Source: Streptomyces himastatinicus ATCC 53653
GTDB taxonomy: Bacteria > Actinomycetota > Actinomycetes > Streptomycetales > Streptomycetaceae
DNA length: 64,000 nt
Direction: 5' to 3'
Assembly: GCF_000158915.1 (NCBI RefSeq)
Contig: NZ_GG657754.1
Span: 10,140,979 to 10,204,978, forward strand
In this document: piece by piece, positions 45,301 to 55,110 of the stretch
How the letters are laid out: the number at the start of each line of letters is the position of its first letter
How positions within the stretch are numbered: position 1 is the first letter of the stretch
Position numbers and translations under genes: made by a program
Notes under the pieces: generated by a model
Seen by the model: only the letters and a program-made list of their open reading frames with translations
Database searches by the model: none
Told to the model about the DNA's origin: nothing

Positions 45301-46094
45301 ACCGCGCCCATGCCGAGGACGGCCACCCAGGCGACCACCAACTCCGCGCCGCGCGGCAGGCACAGATGGACCGGGTCGCCGGGGCCCACACCGCTGCGGC
45401 GCAGGTCCGCGGCGAGGGCTGCCGCCAGGGACTGGAGTTCACCGCGGTCGAGGGTGCGGCCGGTGGTGACGACGGCCGGCAGCTCCGGCCGGTCGACGGC
45501 CAGCCCGGCCAGCACCCGGGCCACCGATGTCGTGGGCAGGGCGGTTTCGGTGCGGTTCAGGTCCTTCACCGACCACTTCCGCTCGTCCGGGGTCAGCAGC
45601 GGCAGGCGTGACAGCGGGGTGGCCGTGCTCCGCGGGTCGGCCAGGAAGCCGGCCACGGCCGTCAGCATCGAGACGATCCGGTCCGCGGTGAGCGAGTCGC
45701 GCCGTCCCGTGCCCGCGCCCGTGCCCGTGCCCGCGCCCGTGCCCACGCCGAGGGTGACGGTGGGGTGAGCGGCCCCGGAAGGCCAGCTGATGACCGCCTC
45801 GGTACGCGGGCCCGCCACGAAGTCACCGTCCAGGTCGAGCACCCGGGTGGGGTCGTGCGCGGTGGCGTCGGTGGCTTCGGCCAGCGCGGACCGCGCCGCC
45901 TCCAGCAGCGCCCGCCCGTCGTCGCCGGGAGCCGTCCGGAGCGTGACGGACCGGGGCTTCGCCGCCTGCCATACGGTCAGGGACGGCAGGCTCTCCCCGT
46001 CGAGGTGGCCCAGGACCACTCCCGCGGCCGCGAGGGCCACCGCCGGATCGAGGGATACCGCCGGATCGAGGGATACCGCCGAATCGTGGATCAT
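42390..46094 (-). CDS. NRPS C: half-C, adenylation, carrier, condensation (A-T-C)
   Basis: 1234 residues. The first 180 residues look like a worn C-terminal half of a condensation domain without HHxxxDG, interrupted by a GTGAGTGTGAG low-complexity run. Adenylation domain about 190-700: MHTSGSTGTPKGAV, FDVCVWEIF, YGPTEATVF, YRTGDL, GRADNQVKVRGFRIELGEIE and A10 PYTPNGKVDR. Carrier: DDFFVLGGHSLAAAEL (phosphopantetheine Ser). Condensation: VAHHIVCDGPGL (HHxxxDG intact) and later NPLFDVWVT. There is no thioesterase at the end, so chain release needs another enzyme or the terminal C domain. The start codon overlaps the stop of NRPS B (ATGA). Substrate not assigned. Confidence 0.9.
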   Translation of the reverse strand: MIHDSAVSLDPAVSLDPAVALAAAGVVLGHLDGESLPSLTVWQAAKPRSVTLRTAPGDDGRALLEAARSALAEATDATAHDPTRVLDLDGDFVAGPRTEAVISWPSGAAHPTVTLGVGTGAGTGTGAGTGRRDSLTADRIVSMLTAVAGFLADPRSTATPLSRLPLLTPDERKWSVKDLNRTETALPTTSVARVLAGLAVDRPELPAVVTTGRTLDRGELQSLAAALAADLRRSGVGPGDPVHLCLPRGAELVVAWVAVLGMGAVCVPVDPGYPPDRIRRIAADVPTLVSVPSTTHLVPHTTNVTVDLDDLAARPSPGDGEWPVERSPSSVAYVMHTSGSTGTPKGAVILEQGLRNLLSTTARQFGLGEGRRCLQLASPGFDVCVWEIFAALYAGAAVVPFEEAEISPGALAEYVARHEADTVFALSSLLSHLDPNRFPGVRTVVTGGELFSQDLVDRWQPGRDLIYVYGPTEATVFQSWHRCAAGAAEPPPTVGRPMDNLRYYVLDPWGGHTVPGAIGELFIGGAGPGAGYAGLPEATAEKFVVMPSVDPGRLYRTGDLVSFRPDGNLDFRGRADNQVKVRGFRIELGEIETVLTSLPGIDSAVAVVHEAPTERLLVAYVVGSAATPAPDPARLRERLAEELPSYMVPTAVVALTDVPYTPNGKVDRGLLAARELPRAQVRAEPGTVGGPVLDATRAAFAAVLSAPAVGADDDFFVLGGHSLAAAELAAALAQRLGARIRAIDVFECPTPSALAGRALERGIAEHPEDEFPAGSDPDTGEFGLLPVQEWQWLLHQTRPEGDAAYNVPALFDCGGALDPLALGTALAGLRQRHALLRAVLTGKNGRPYVRLDGPQLLPETVDLSRAVDPEATLTAAVRERAHRPFDLENGPLLRVTLFVLPDGRHRLLTVAHHIVCDGPGLEILARDLCALHDEAARQEPGKLPGLVRDASRTAAAQAALLESGALDHQLEYWRALLVPHPEPLPLPVDLPRTGRAGRHCDVVRAELDEATTEALRALAREVRSGLLTPVAAAVAMTLNRATSSTDLCLGTPVNLRGELALTDQLTCCVNSVALRLPLHGGSCAGLLGLVAERVHEAIDHARYPFDHLVRQLAPPVAPSRNPLFDVWVTCYPRISAGSGPGLTLTGGPVPLDTGMFELSFQGCERPDGLSLLLQYDRDLYLPDTAQLLLDQVVLALTAIAETPSAPWTDLDLHPDQDSTSPPRPDFGGFRFEAN

Positions 46095-48620
46095 GCCCCC
46101 TCCCGGGACGTCCGGACCATCTTGCAGACGCCGGCCGGCGTGGGGGTGGCGAAGAAATCGTCCACTTCCACGTACACATCGAGCCGCTCCGCCAGTTCCA
46201 TCACCAGGCCCAGCGCGAGCAGACTGTCGCCGCCCGCCGCGAAGAAGTCCTCGTCCGTCCCGACCGAGTCGACGTTGAGCACGCCCGCGAAGACCGCACG
46301 TACGTCGTCCACCAGATCCAGCAGATCCGGCAGATCCGGCAGATCCGGCCTGGACCCGTCGGTGCCGGTGCCCGTGCCGGGGGCCTCCGCCGGGTCCGCC
46401 GGTGCCGCGCCCGGCACCGGCAGGAAGGGACCGCAGCGCAGGTCCGCCGCTGCCCGGACGCCCAGCTCCCCGCGGTCCGCCTTGCCGTTCACTGTCAGCG
46501 GCATGGCAGCCAGGCCGACGATCGTCGCGGGGACCATCGGGGCCGGGAGCGTGTCACGGACCCGCTCGCGCACGGCGTGCACATCCTCGGCCGCCGGTCC
46601 GCTCACATAGGCCACCAGGGCTTCGGTGACGACGCCGTTCCCGACCGGGACCACGGCCACCGCCTCCACCCCGGGCAGGGCCGCGAGGGCGGCCTCCACA
46701 TCACCGATCTCGATCCGGTTGCCGCGCACCTTGACCTGCGCGTCAGCGCGGCCGAGGAACTCCAGAACGCCGTCCGGGCGCCACCAGCCCCGGTCACCGG
46801 TGTGATAGCGGCGCCCGCCCGGCTGCCGCGGGGCGGCCCGGAACGCCTTGGCGGTGGCCGCCGGACTCCGCCAGTAACCGTCGGCCAGTCGGGGCCCGGA
46901 CAGACAGATCTCCCCGGCGAATCCCGGTGGAACCCGGCGGCCCCGCGAGTCCAGCACCTGGACGACGGTCCCGGCTACCGGGAAAAAAGATCGGGTGGCC
47001 GAACGGCGGTTCCGAGCCGTGGTCCAGCGCCGTCGAACCGACCGAGTTCTCGGTCGGCCCGTACTCGTTCACGAGCCGGACGCCGGGCATCAGCCGCAGG
47101 TGGCGGGCGACGAGTTCCGGCGGCACCGCCTCCCCGGCCACCACGACGGTGCGCAGCGTGTCGCGGTGTGCGGCGAGCCCGTCCAGGACGAGCTGGTACA
47201 GGCTGGGCACGAAGGTGGCGTGTGTGACGCCTTGCCCGGCCACCAGCGCGCACACCTTCTGTACGTCCAGCCGGTGGCGCTCCTCCAGCAGCACCAGCCG
47301 TCCGCCGGAGGCGAGAACGGCGAAGACGTCGGCCACCGAGCTGTCGAAGAACAACGACGGCACCAGCAGCATCCGGGTGTCGCGGCCCAGCCCCTGGTAG
47401 CGGCGCCGCCATCGCAGGAACGGGTGAACGGCACCGTGCCGGACCACCACGCCCTTGGGCCGTCCGGTACTGCCCGATGTGTAGATCACATAGGCGGTGT
47501 CCTCCGGGCCGGGCGGCGGTACGTCCACATCCACCGCGGCGTCGCCCACGTCCCCCGCCACGGCGGCCAAGGACAGCACGGGACAGTCCGGCGGCGTGGC
47601 GCCGGGCGGCAGCGTCACGCCGGGATCGAGCACCACGGCGGCCGGGGCCAGATCCCGCAGCATGGCGTCCAGCCGCGCTCCCGGCGCGCCCGGGTCGAGC
47701 GGTACGTACGCCGCTCCCGCCCGCAGCGTGCCCAGGACGACGGCCAGGGTGCGCCAGGACTTCGGGCCGATCACGACCACCGGGCTGCCGTCTCGTACGC
47801 CGCTCAGGCGCAGCTGCCGCGCGACCCTCGTGGCGGCGGCCAGCAGTTGGCCGTAGGTCAGCTCGGCTCCGCCGACGTCGACCACGGCGATGTCGTCCGA
47901 GTGAGCCGCCGCGTGGGCCTCGACGCCGGAGAGCAGCGTCCCCGACTCAGGCGCCGGGTCGTCGCCGGTCTCCCAGGCGGCCACGTCCCCGGCCCAGTCG
48001 CCGCCCTCCGGTATCGGGGCCCGGTTCGGCATGGGATCCCAGTCCGCCAGGGGATCCCGGGGCCGCTCGAACGCGCTCAGCGCGTGATCGAGGACCCGCA
48101 CCAGGACCTCGGCGAACCACCGCTCGTAGCGGCTCCGGTCCATGTCCACCCGCAGCGCGCGACCGCCGTCCGCGTCCTTCGCGAGCAGCGTCACCGTGAG
48201 CGGCGCCAGGATCTCCGGTTCGGCCACGGCCGCCGACGCGACGAGAACCTCGGCCCCGTGGGGTTGTGGCGCACCCGCCTTGACCAGGCCGTCCACCGCC
48301 AGCACCAGATCGGCGGGCGTCGCCGCCGCGGTCACGTCCACCGGGCAGGCCACTCCGCCGTCCGGCCGCTGCACGTGCAGCACGGCCTGTTCGCCGGCGT
48401 CGGCACCGGCCGCCACCAGCGACAGCGCCGCGGCGAGCACCACGAGCTCCTCCGGAGCCCGGCCGCCGCTGATCCGTTCCAGGCCCCCGCGGGCGGACGG
48501 CGACAACGCGGCTTCGGCCACGACCCGGCCCAGCACCGGTGTTCCGGTCAGCCGCGGCCGCAGCCCGCCCGCGCGTGGAACCGGGGAGGTGTCCGGGGCC
48601 GCGGCTGTCTCAGAACTCAT
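46091..48620 (-). pseudogene. NRPS B: half-C, adenylation, carrier (A-T), one frame break near 46985
   Basis: About 840 residues when rebuilt. It opens with about 190 residues of degenerate condensation-like sequence. The adenylation domain has YVIYTSGSTGRPKGVVV, FFDSSVADVFAVL (Ala where Trp is common in the pocket), NEYGPTENSVG, then reaches a coding-strand ATC-TTTTTT-CCC run near 46985. Dropping one T gives GHPIFFPVAGTVVQVLDSRG and a continuous domain with GDRGWWRPDG, GRADAQVKVRGNRIEIGD and A10 PLTVNGKADR. The carrier is EDFFAAGGDSLLALGL. A repeated DLPDLPDL linker (46316-46350) precedes it. The ATG at 48620 overlaps NRPS A by 11 bases. The break most likely is a homopolymer error because both sides are intact. 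Confidence 0.85.
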
Positions 48621-51600
48621 AGCTGGTGGTCCCCCAGGTGGTGGTGGTGTCGGTGGCCGCGCGCGGCTCGGGCGTGCCCCCGGCCGGGGCCGGAGGCTGC
48701 GACAGCGGCCGCTCGGGCGTGGTGTGCAGGGCGACCAGTTCGGCGGCCACCTCGTCGGCGAGCGCTCCGGCCCGGTCCTGGCCGAAGAGCGCCGGGTCGT
48801 AGGAGAGTTCCAGCAGCAGCCGGCCGTCCTCCTCCCGGGCGAACAGGCGCAGGTCCGCGGTGACCGGCGGGGTGAGCGGGGGGTACTCGCGGGTGCGGAA
48901 CGCCCGGCCGTCCGCGTCGCCGCCCGGTCCCGGCCGCGTTCCCTCCCAGCTCACCCCGGCGTCGAAGAAGAGCTGCCGTCCCGGGTGCCGTGGCGGTCGC
49001 AGCTCCCGGACCAGGCGGTCCAACGGCACTCGCCCGTGTTCGTACGCCTCCAGGGGCCCGGTCCCGGACCTGGGAGAGCAGGCCGCGCCGGGTCAGGTCC
49101 GGGGCCGGCTCCAGACGCAGCGGCAGCTCGTCGACGAAGCATCCGACGACCGTCGGCCGTTCCACCGGGCTGATCGGGAAGCCCAGCAGCAGGTCCCGCG
49201 CCCCGGAACTCCGCCGCAGCACGGCGGTGAAGGCGGCCACCACGGCCATGAAGGTGCTGGCGTCGCAGGCCGCGGCGCACGACCGCACGGCGGCGCTCAC
49301 CTCGGGGTCCAGCCGCCGCCGGACGACACCGGCAACCGGCGAGCGCTTCGCCGGGCGGTCGGGCGTGCCGGACAGGTCGAGCAGCGGCAGCGGTGGGGCC
49401 AGCCGCGCACGCCAGTAGGCGAGGGACGGCTCGGCGGAGACGGAGTCCAGCCACGCGTCCTCCGCCGCGGCCCACTCGCGCAGGCCCGCCGACGCCGTCG
49501 GCAGCCGGGGCGGTCCCGTACCGGTCTGTGCGCAGGCTTCCAGCAGGTCGCGGGCGAAGACGTCCAGGCTCGCCCCGTCCCAGATCAAGTGGTGGGCGGT
49601 GACCACGAGGACGTCCCCGCCGCGTACGCCCCGCAGGTGCCGGATCTGGAACAGCGGGCCGTGCTCGGGGTCGAACACGACCTCGCGGGCGTCCATGGCG
49701 ACCGTGGCCACCGCCGGGTCGTCCGGGCCGGTGTCCGCGGGCAGTTCCACGGACACCAGCGGAAGGGGAACGGATCCGGCCGGTACGACCTCCTGGAACA
49801 GCTCGCCGTCCGCATGGCGGAACCGCGTGCGCAGCGACTCATGCCGCTCGATCACCGCGCGGACTGCCTCGCCCAGCGGCCCGGGTTCGAGGACGTACGG
49901 CAGCAGAAGCGCCGCCGAGACGTTGAACGCCGTGGGCGGTCCCGAACGGGTGGCGAGCCAGATCCGCCGCTGGGCGCTCGTCGCGGGGCTCCGCATGGCC
50001 GGGACCGCGTCCTTCGGACGGGCCGCCGCCGCGCGCGGTTCGCCGTGGCCGTCGATCGCGGGCTGACGTGCGACGAACGCGGCGAACTCACGTACCGTCT
50101 GGTGCTCGAAGGCGGCGCGCAACGGCACCTCGACCCCGAAGACCGACCGGGCCATCGCCACGATCCGGGCCGCGGTGAGGCTGTGTCCCCCGAGCTCGAA
50201 CAGGCCGGCGTCCGGGTCGGTCACCGGGTGTCCGAACACCTCCGACCAGAGCTCGGCGACCGGGCCGAGCAGGGGTGTGTCCCCGGTCGGCGCGATGTCG
50301 CCCGCGGGCCGGGGGAGGTGTTCCGGTACGACGGACGGGGGCGCCGGAGCCGGAATCGGGCGGGCCGCCGTGGCGGCCTGCGCGAGCGGGGCGTGCGGGT
50401 CCCGCACCAGCTCCTGGAGCAGCTCGCGCAGCTGCTCGCCGAACCGGGCCGCGCTGCGTGCCGTGAACAGGTCGTCCCGGTAGCCGACCCAGACCTCGGC
50501 CGGATCGCCGGAGTCTCCCTCCGGTATCAGGAAGCCGAAGGTGAGGTCGAAGTCGCAGACTTCGGGGGCCGCCCGCAGATGCCGGGCCGTCAGCCCGGTG
50601 CCGCCCGCGTCGGCCGAGATCGTCCCGGACAGGACGGTCTCGACCAGGACGTCGAAGAGCGGGTTGCGGCCGTGCTCGCGGCGGATGCCGAGGTCGTCCA
50701 CCACCCGGTCGAAGGGGTACTCCTCGTGCTCCTGCACATCGAGCGCGGTACGGCGCACCGCCTCCAGCAGATCGGCGAAGGAGCCGTCCGGGGCCAAGGG
50801 GGTGCGCAGCACGACGGTGTTGACGAAGAGGCCCACCTCGTCGGCGGTCCCGGCAGCACCGCGTCCGGCCACGACCGTGCCCAGCGGCAGGTCGGCGGCT
50901 CCCCCGAGGCGGTGCAGCAGGACCCGTACCGCCGCCACGTACACCATGAACGCGGTGGCGCCGCTCCGTACGGACAGCGCCCGGACGTCACCGGTCAGCC
51001 GCTCGCCGAGGCCGATCCGCGCGAGCCCGCCCGCGTTGCCGCGGTGCCTGCCGGGCGGGTGGTCCACGGGCAGCGCCGCCGTCGGGGGGAGTCCGGCGAG
51101 GGCGTCGCGCCAGAAGCGCGCGTGCTTCTCGCCCGGGGCGCCGGTCAGCCGCCGCTCCAGTGCGCGGGAGTGGGCGAGATAGCCGGTGGACCGGGGCAGC
51201 CGGGGCTTCTCCCCGCGCTCGAACGCCGCGGCGGCCGTCATCAGGTCCCGCACCAGGACGGTGTACGACCACCCGTCGTTCACGGCGTGATGGATGTTGA
51301 ACAGCAGTACGGGCGGGCGGCCCGCGCAGGACAGATAGCGCATCCGGAACAGGGGTCCGGAGGCCAGGTCGAACCTCCACCGGGCCTCGTCGGCACGGCA
51401 GCGGAGCAGCGTGGCGTCGTAGGCATGGGGCTCGACGGACTCGACGAACGGCCGCACGAGCAGCTCGGAGGGCTCCAGCACCACCTGCCGCAGTTCACCG
51501 TCGCTCTCGCCGTCGCCCTCGGGCAGCACGAAGACCGTGCGCAGCGCCTCGTGCCGGGCGACCAGGTACTGGACGGCGGCCTCCAGCGCGTCCTGCTCCA

Positions 51601-54292
51601 GGGGGCGGTTCAGCGCGTAGGTCTCCACCATGTTGTAGGTGCGGACCTCGCCCTCGTCGAGCGATTCCAGCAGCCACATGCGCCGCTGGGCGTTGGTCGC
51701 GGCGCGCCACCGTTCCCGTGGCCCGGCCGGTTCGTCAACCGGTTGGTCCGTCAGTTCGTCCGTCGGCTCGTCGCGGTCGCGCTCCAGGCTCTGCCGCAGC
51801 GCCGTGGTGAGCGCGCCCGGGGTGCGCGCGGCGAAGACCTGGCGCACCGCCAGCTCGTGCGCGGGGGAGCCGGCGCACAGCGCGCCGACCAGCTGGGCGG
51901 CGGTCAGGCTGTGGCCGCCGATCTCGAAGAAGTCCTCGCCGGCGGAGCGCGGCGGACGGCCGAACACCTTCTCCCAGGCTGCGGTCACGGCGTGGGAAGC
52001 CTCGTCCGTCGGTACCCACGAGGCGGCCGCCTCCGGCTCGGGGGCGGCGAGCAGCGCGGCCCGGTCGATCTTGCCGTGCGGGGTCCTGGGAAGCCGTGCC
52101 GTCTGCCGGTACGCCCGGGGCACCATGTGCGGCGGGAGCACGGCCGCCATATGCGCGCGTACGGCCTCGGGGGCGACGGCCGACTCGGCCGTGTACCAGG
52201 CGGCCAGGGTGAGGTCTCCCCGCGGGCCGGGGCGGGCGAGTACGACGGCCTCGCGGACCCCGTCCACCTCCACCAGCGCCTGTTCGACCTCGCCGGGCTC
52301 CACCCGGTTGCCGTGCACCTGGATCTGGTCGTCGGCGCGGCCCAGGAAGTCCAGCGTTCCGTCGCTGTTCCAGCGGGCGAGGTCACCGGTGCGGAAGACC
52401 CGTCCGACGCCGGGCAGCGGGCACCGCACGAACCGCGCCGCGGTGGCCTCGGGTTCGTCCAGGTAGCCGTCGGCCACTCCGGGGCCGGCCACATACATCT
52501 CGCCGGGGACCCCGACGGGCGCCATCGTGTTCCACGGCGTGAGGACCAGCACGCCGAACCCCGGGGACGGGCGGCCGATCGGCACCGCGTCCAGTGCGGC
52601 GGCCCGGTCCCCGCCGGACAGGAACGTCGTGCATTCGATGGTGGCTTCGCTCGGCCCGTAGAGGTTGGCGAACGTGTCCACGCGCAACCGCCCACGGGTA
52701 CGCGGCAGCAGCCCGCGCGGGACGGTGTCGCCGCCGAGGAACACATGCCGCAGCGGCAGCCCGGCGTTCTCCGGGAGGACATCGAGCATCGCCGACAGCA
52801 GGCTGGGCACGCAGTTCACCATCGTGACGCGCCGCGAGCGGATGCGCTCCCAGAACGTGACCGGGTCCAGCTCGTCGGGCGCCCCGACGGCCACCAGCGT
52901 GCCCCCGGCACCGAGGGTGACGAAGATCTGGTACGTGGTGGCGTCCGAGGAGATCGCGGAGAGCAGGGCACACCGGGTGTCCTCGTCGATGCCGACCAGG
53001 GCGGCCGAGCTGACGGCCTTGTGGCGGATCTGGTCGTGCCGCAGGGCGATCGGGCGCGGCAGTCCGGTGGAGCCGGAGGTGAAGAACACCACGGCTTCGT
53101 CCCCCGGCCGTACGGGGTCCGGCCGTACGGGGTCGGGCCGGGGGCCCTCCGGCGCCGGGTTCCGCGACACGGTACGCAGCTCATGGGCCGTCACGGTCGG
53201 CAGGCCCTGGTCCGCCGGGGCGGCGCCGATGACGATTCTGGCACCGCTGCGCCGCAGGAGCCTGCGGATACGTTCTTCCGGGTGCTTCGGGTCGATGGGG
53301 ACGTACGCGGCGCCCGCGCGCAGCACGGCCAGCACGGCGAGGACCAGTTCCGCGCCGCGCGGCAGGAGCAGCGCGATCCGGTCGCCCCGGCCGACACCGT
53401 GCTCCTCGGCGAGGAATGCGGCCGCGTGCCGCGACCGGCGCATGAGGTCGCCGTGGGTCCAGCGCGTCCCTTCGTCCACCACCGCCACGCGTTCCGGGTG
53501 CCGTACGGCTGAGGCGTCCACGAGGTCGACGAGCGTGCGCGGGGCGAACGCGTCGAGCAGCGGCAGTCCGCTCCAGCGCTCCAACTCCGCACGCTGGTCC
53601 GGGCCGAGTGCATCCAGTCCGCCGGCCCGCTGGTGGGGGTCGGCCACGATCGCGGCGAGAGCCGCCACGGTGCAGCGGGCCAGCGCCGCCACGGATGCGG
53701 GCACCCGGCCGTCCGGCCCGGTGACCCGTACCTCCAGACCGCCTCCGGCCTCGGACCGGCCGCGCACCGAGACGTCGGCGGGGCACGCGGGGCCGGGGGA
53801 GGGGTGGGCGCCCTGCCAGCTGACGGCGAGCTGGCGGACCGCGGAGCTCTCGGCATGGCCGACCGCGTCGAGCCGAGTGACGAGCGCCGCCCGGTCACGC
53901 AGCGGGAAGCCCGCCGCTGCCACCAAGTCGCTGTGCAGCCGGCCCAGAAAGTCGCTCACCCGTGTCTCCGGCTCCAGCCGGGTACGGAGAATCAGTTCGC
54001 CGGGCCCGGACGAGCTCGGCACGGGGCACACCACCGCCAGGTCCTCGCCGGCGCCGAAGGAGGCCATGGCGAGTCGGGTGGCCGCGAGCAGCAGCAGGTG
54101 GAGGCCGACCGGGTCGTCACCTCCGATGCGGCGCAGCGCCGCGGCGACCGGTGGCGGGACCCGTTCCGGAGCTGGTGCGGGCACCGTGGCCCCGCCCGGT
54201 GGCAGGAGCTGATCCCGGGTCATGCCGCGCAGGGCCGTGAGCCAGTGGGCCCGGGTGGCGGCGTGATCCCCATCGGGCCGGTGCTTCGACAA
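48610..54292 (-). pseudogene. NRPS A: half-C, A-T-C-T-C with no A domain in module 2, one frame break near 49050
   Basis: About 1,890 residues when rebuilt. The start is TTG at 54292, six bases after AAGGAG. Order: degenerate half-condensation (about 20-225); adenylation (about 230-740) with FFTSGSTGLPRP, SDATTYQIF, NLYGPSEATIE, GRADDQIQVHGNRVEPGE and A10 RTPHGKIDR; carrier FFEIGGHSLTAAQL; condensation 1 with NIHHAVNDGWSY; then, after only a short Pro-rich linker, carrier 2 GLFELGGHSLTAARI; condensation 2 with VTAHHLIWDGASL. So carrier 2 has no adenylation domain of its own. Near 49050 the coding strand has one C too many in GGGCCCCTGG; removing it gives VRDRALEAYEHGRVPLDR and the sequence runs to the stop at 48610. 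Confidence 0.88.
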
Positions 54293-54431
54293 CAGTGGCT
54301 CCTTGGAAATTCGGCACCGAGGCACTGGCAACAGCAATGGTGGTTCCGCCGAAAGATTCAGCTGCCCGACCCAGGCAGTGGATCTGAAAAAAAGTGGCCT
54401 GGGGTAGAAGAAATTCGCCCCAGGCCCGAGC

Positions 54432-54524
54432 TCAGCCCTGCAGCTTGTCGTACGAGCCGTAGCGCTTCACCTTGCCGCTGATCGGGGCCTTCTTCACGGG
54501 CTTCGGAGCGGTCTTCTCAGCCAT
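54432..54524 (-). CDS. 30-residue Lys-rich peptide at head of NRPS operon
   Basis: A short frame with an excellent ribosome site: AAGGAG ends six bases before the ATG at 54524, and the TGA is at 54432-54434, 140 bases before NRPS A. The peptide starts MAEKTAPKPVKK, passes PISGKVK and ends KRYGSYDKLQG. It is strongly basic in the first two thirds, has two Tyr and one Asp near the end, and has no Cys, Ser/Thr-rich core or transmembrane segment. It is neither an MbtH protein (about 70 residues) nor a carrier protein. Possible roles: ribosomal precursor or scaffold peptide, or a small accessory or regulatory peptide. No standard RiPP enzyme is visible nearby. Translation is well supported by the site; function is unknown. 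Confidence 0.6.
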   Translation of the reverse strand: MAEKTAPKPVKKAPISGKVKRYGSYDKLQG

Positions 54525-55110
54525 GAGATCTCCTTCGGTCGATGAATCGGGCTACCGGGAATATTTCCTCGGCGACATCAGATTGCATGGCGGAAGAGCG
54601 TGTGTCAACAACCGATAGTCGGGTTTTTGATCAGGGTGTAGAGCGCCTTTTCGGCCAGTGATGAGGTTCCTTTCAGCCGGGCGCGCAATTGGTCTGACCA
54701 GGCGATAGCCCGTGGTCATGCGTACTAATGGAATGCGGAAGTCCGTTAAGTGCTCGGGAGGCAATCACGGCTGGTTTTCTCCCTGGTTGCCGCTGCCGGG
54801 ACGGGGTGCCGTACGGTCCTGGCGGATGAGCGGGAAGTCGGCCGGTCCGGTCGCGGATCGCGTCTTCTATTACTTGATCTTGACATCGGCGATCCTTTTG
54901 TCGGGTTACGCGTGTGTCCCCGTCCGGGTGTTTTCTGACAAGCTGTGGATTTGTCGGGCTGAGGACCGGGATGAGGGTCGGAGTGAGGGTCGGGGTGAGA
55001 AAAGCCCTCAGGCTGTCGTGATCGACGGAGCTTGCGGGTAGATTTGCTCCTGCCGCCCGACCGGTCGAGTGGGCAAATCGGAATCCCTCATTCTGCGAAC
55101 GGTGAACTGC
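54525..55110. other. 586-bp divergent promoter region of the biosynthetic cluster
   Basis: It separates the leftward arm (peptide, NRPSs) from the rightward arm (MFS exporter onward). Its A+T content is clearly higher than the surrounding genes, with runs such as TTTTTGATC and TTGATCTTGACATC near 54880; TTGACA there is a possible -35 for the rightward operon. Short frames in it lack ribosome sites or family features. No regulator gene is present. Confidence 0.55.

Noticed and set aside
48860..53512. Very long open frame antisense to NRPS A
   Set aside because: It mirrors a GC-rich coding strand: low-complexity Arg/Gly/Pro composition, no domain, no ribosome site. NRPS motifs on the other strand are unambiguous.
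48610..54292. Programmed ribosomal frameshifting as the cause of NRPS frame changes
   Set aside because: Sites lack slippery heptamer and downstream structure patterns that I can see, and similar indels occur in unrelated genes, which favours sequence error.
54552..54764. 70-codon minus-strand frame in the cluster's promoter region
   Set aside because: No convincing ribosome site or family features; composition fits non-coding DNA.
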